From contig CALBPH010000177.1 in assembly GCA_937899365.1 (NCBI GenBank), positions 1 to 5,279 of the forward strand: a stretch of 5,279 bases of DNA, in the 5' to 3' direction. The position numbers and the translations under genes were made by a program. A model generated the notes under the pieces. It saw nothing but the letters and a program-made list of their open reading frames with translations, searched no databases and had not been told where the DNA came from. The DNA comes from an uncultured Leptolyngbya sp. Its GTDB lineage: Bacteria; Cyanobacteriota; Cyanobacteriia; Phormidesmidales; Phormidesmidaceae. Shown here in pieces: positions 5,058-5,279 of this stretch; position 1 is the first letter of the stretch; every line of letters begins with the position of its first letter.

Positions 5058-5279
5058 ATGTCAGCCCAACTCAGCCCCCGGGTCAAAGAATTAATTGCCA
5101 AGGCCAGAATCGTCAGCTTTGAAGGCTGGCAGGATCAGTTTGGAGAGGGTGCGATCGCAACCCTCCAAGCTGCCGATGACGAACGCATTTACCTAGGCGA
5201 CGCCCTGCTAGAGACCATGCCCGCCAGCCACATTGCCCGTCGCCTACGGGACCATGCCAGCGCCATCGTAGATATAGCC
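5058..5279 (+). CDS. Phycobiliprotein-fold (globin-like) protein, N-terminal part only
   Basis: Seventy-four codons are open from ATG at 5058 to the window edge. The N-terminus MSAQLSPRVKELIAKARIVS is followed by ADDERIYLGDALLETM (about 38-53) and ASHIARRLRDHASAIVDIA (55-73). This resembles the start of the phycobilisome protein family. There, an amphipathic helical hairpin precedes a helix in the order D-x-x-x-R-Y-L, L-x-x, A-x-x-L-x-x-x-A-x-x-I-V-x-x-A. It is not a canonical alpha or beta subunit of phycoerythrin, phycocyanin or allophycocyanin. The chromophore-bearing region lies beyond the window, so whether it can carry a bilin is unknown. It could be an orphan phycobiliprotein-like protein, for example one of the globin relatives reported beside bilin biosynthesis genes. 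The start is well supported by AGGAG nine bases upstream. The assignment rests on pattern memory of a partial sequence and is moderate. Confidence 0.6.
   Translation, partial: MSAQLSPRVKELIAKARIVSFEGWQDQFGEGAIATLQAADDERIYLGDALLETMPASHIARRLRDHASAIVDIA
5151..5158. repeat. HIP1 octamer GCGATCGC (in phycobiliprotein-like gene)
   Basis: Third exact HIP1 palindrome, within the partial gene starting at 5058, encoding part of GEGAIAT. Confidence 0.9.

Noticed and set aside
4587..5094. Plus-strand frames across the HEAT gene and the divergent spacer
   Set aside because: They overlap the well-supported HEAT gene or the AT-rich promoter region, and the translations show no domain or composition of a real protein.

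Overview
The window is cyanobacterial and comes from a phycoerythrin-producing strain. Three things show this. It encodes the two ferredoxin-dependent bilin reductases that make phycoerythrobilin (PebA, PebB). It encodes two different phycobiliprotein lyases of the S/U clan, and cyanobacterial-type HEAT and pentapeptide-repeat proteins. It also carries three exact copies of the cyanobacterial octamer GCGATCGC (HIP1). The balanced base composition fits a Leptolyngbya- or Nodosilinea-like filamentous lineage better than marine Synechococcus, but that placement is a guess.

Layout. On the minus strand, reading right to left from 2288, come an S-type lyase (2288-1683), pebA (1568-840) and pebB (667 down to the window edge, C-terminus missing). 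This looks like a cassette that makes phycoerythrobilin and attaches it. Divergent from it is a pentapeptide-repeat protein (2393-3241, plus strand). That gene converges, with only 17 bp between stop codons, on a second and clearly different S/U-clan lyase (3792-3259, minus). A 415-bp non-coding stretch (3793-4207) follows, holding a regulatory repeat and three hairpins. Next is a minus-strand HEAT-repeat protein (4867-4208). Divergent from that, the N-terminal third or so of a plus-strand protein begins at 5058; it looks like a phycobiliprotein-fold (globin-type) protein and runs off the window.

How the parts fit. PebA reduces biliverdin IX-alpha to 15,16-dihydrobiliverdin and PebB takes that to phycoerythrobilin. 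S-type lyases attach bilins to cysteines of phycobiliproteins. HEAT-repeat proteins related to the E/F lyases often assist phycobilisome assembly or turnover. The phycobiliprotein-like protein could be a structural or bilin-handling relative. No phycoerythrin structural gene (cpeBA) is present here.

The most interesting regulatory signal is a set of TTACA direct repeats with 10-11 bp period. They lie in the leaders of the second lyase (3851-3868) and pebA (1667-1684), with a looser version upstream of the first lyase (2334-2352). The first two closely match the HLR1 element bound by the response regulator RpaB, which would tie bilin synthesis and attachment to light intensity.
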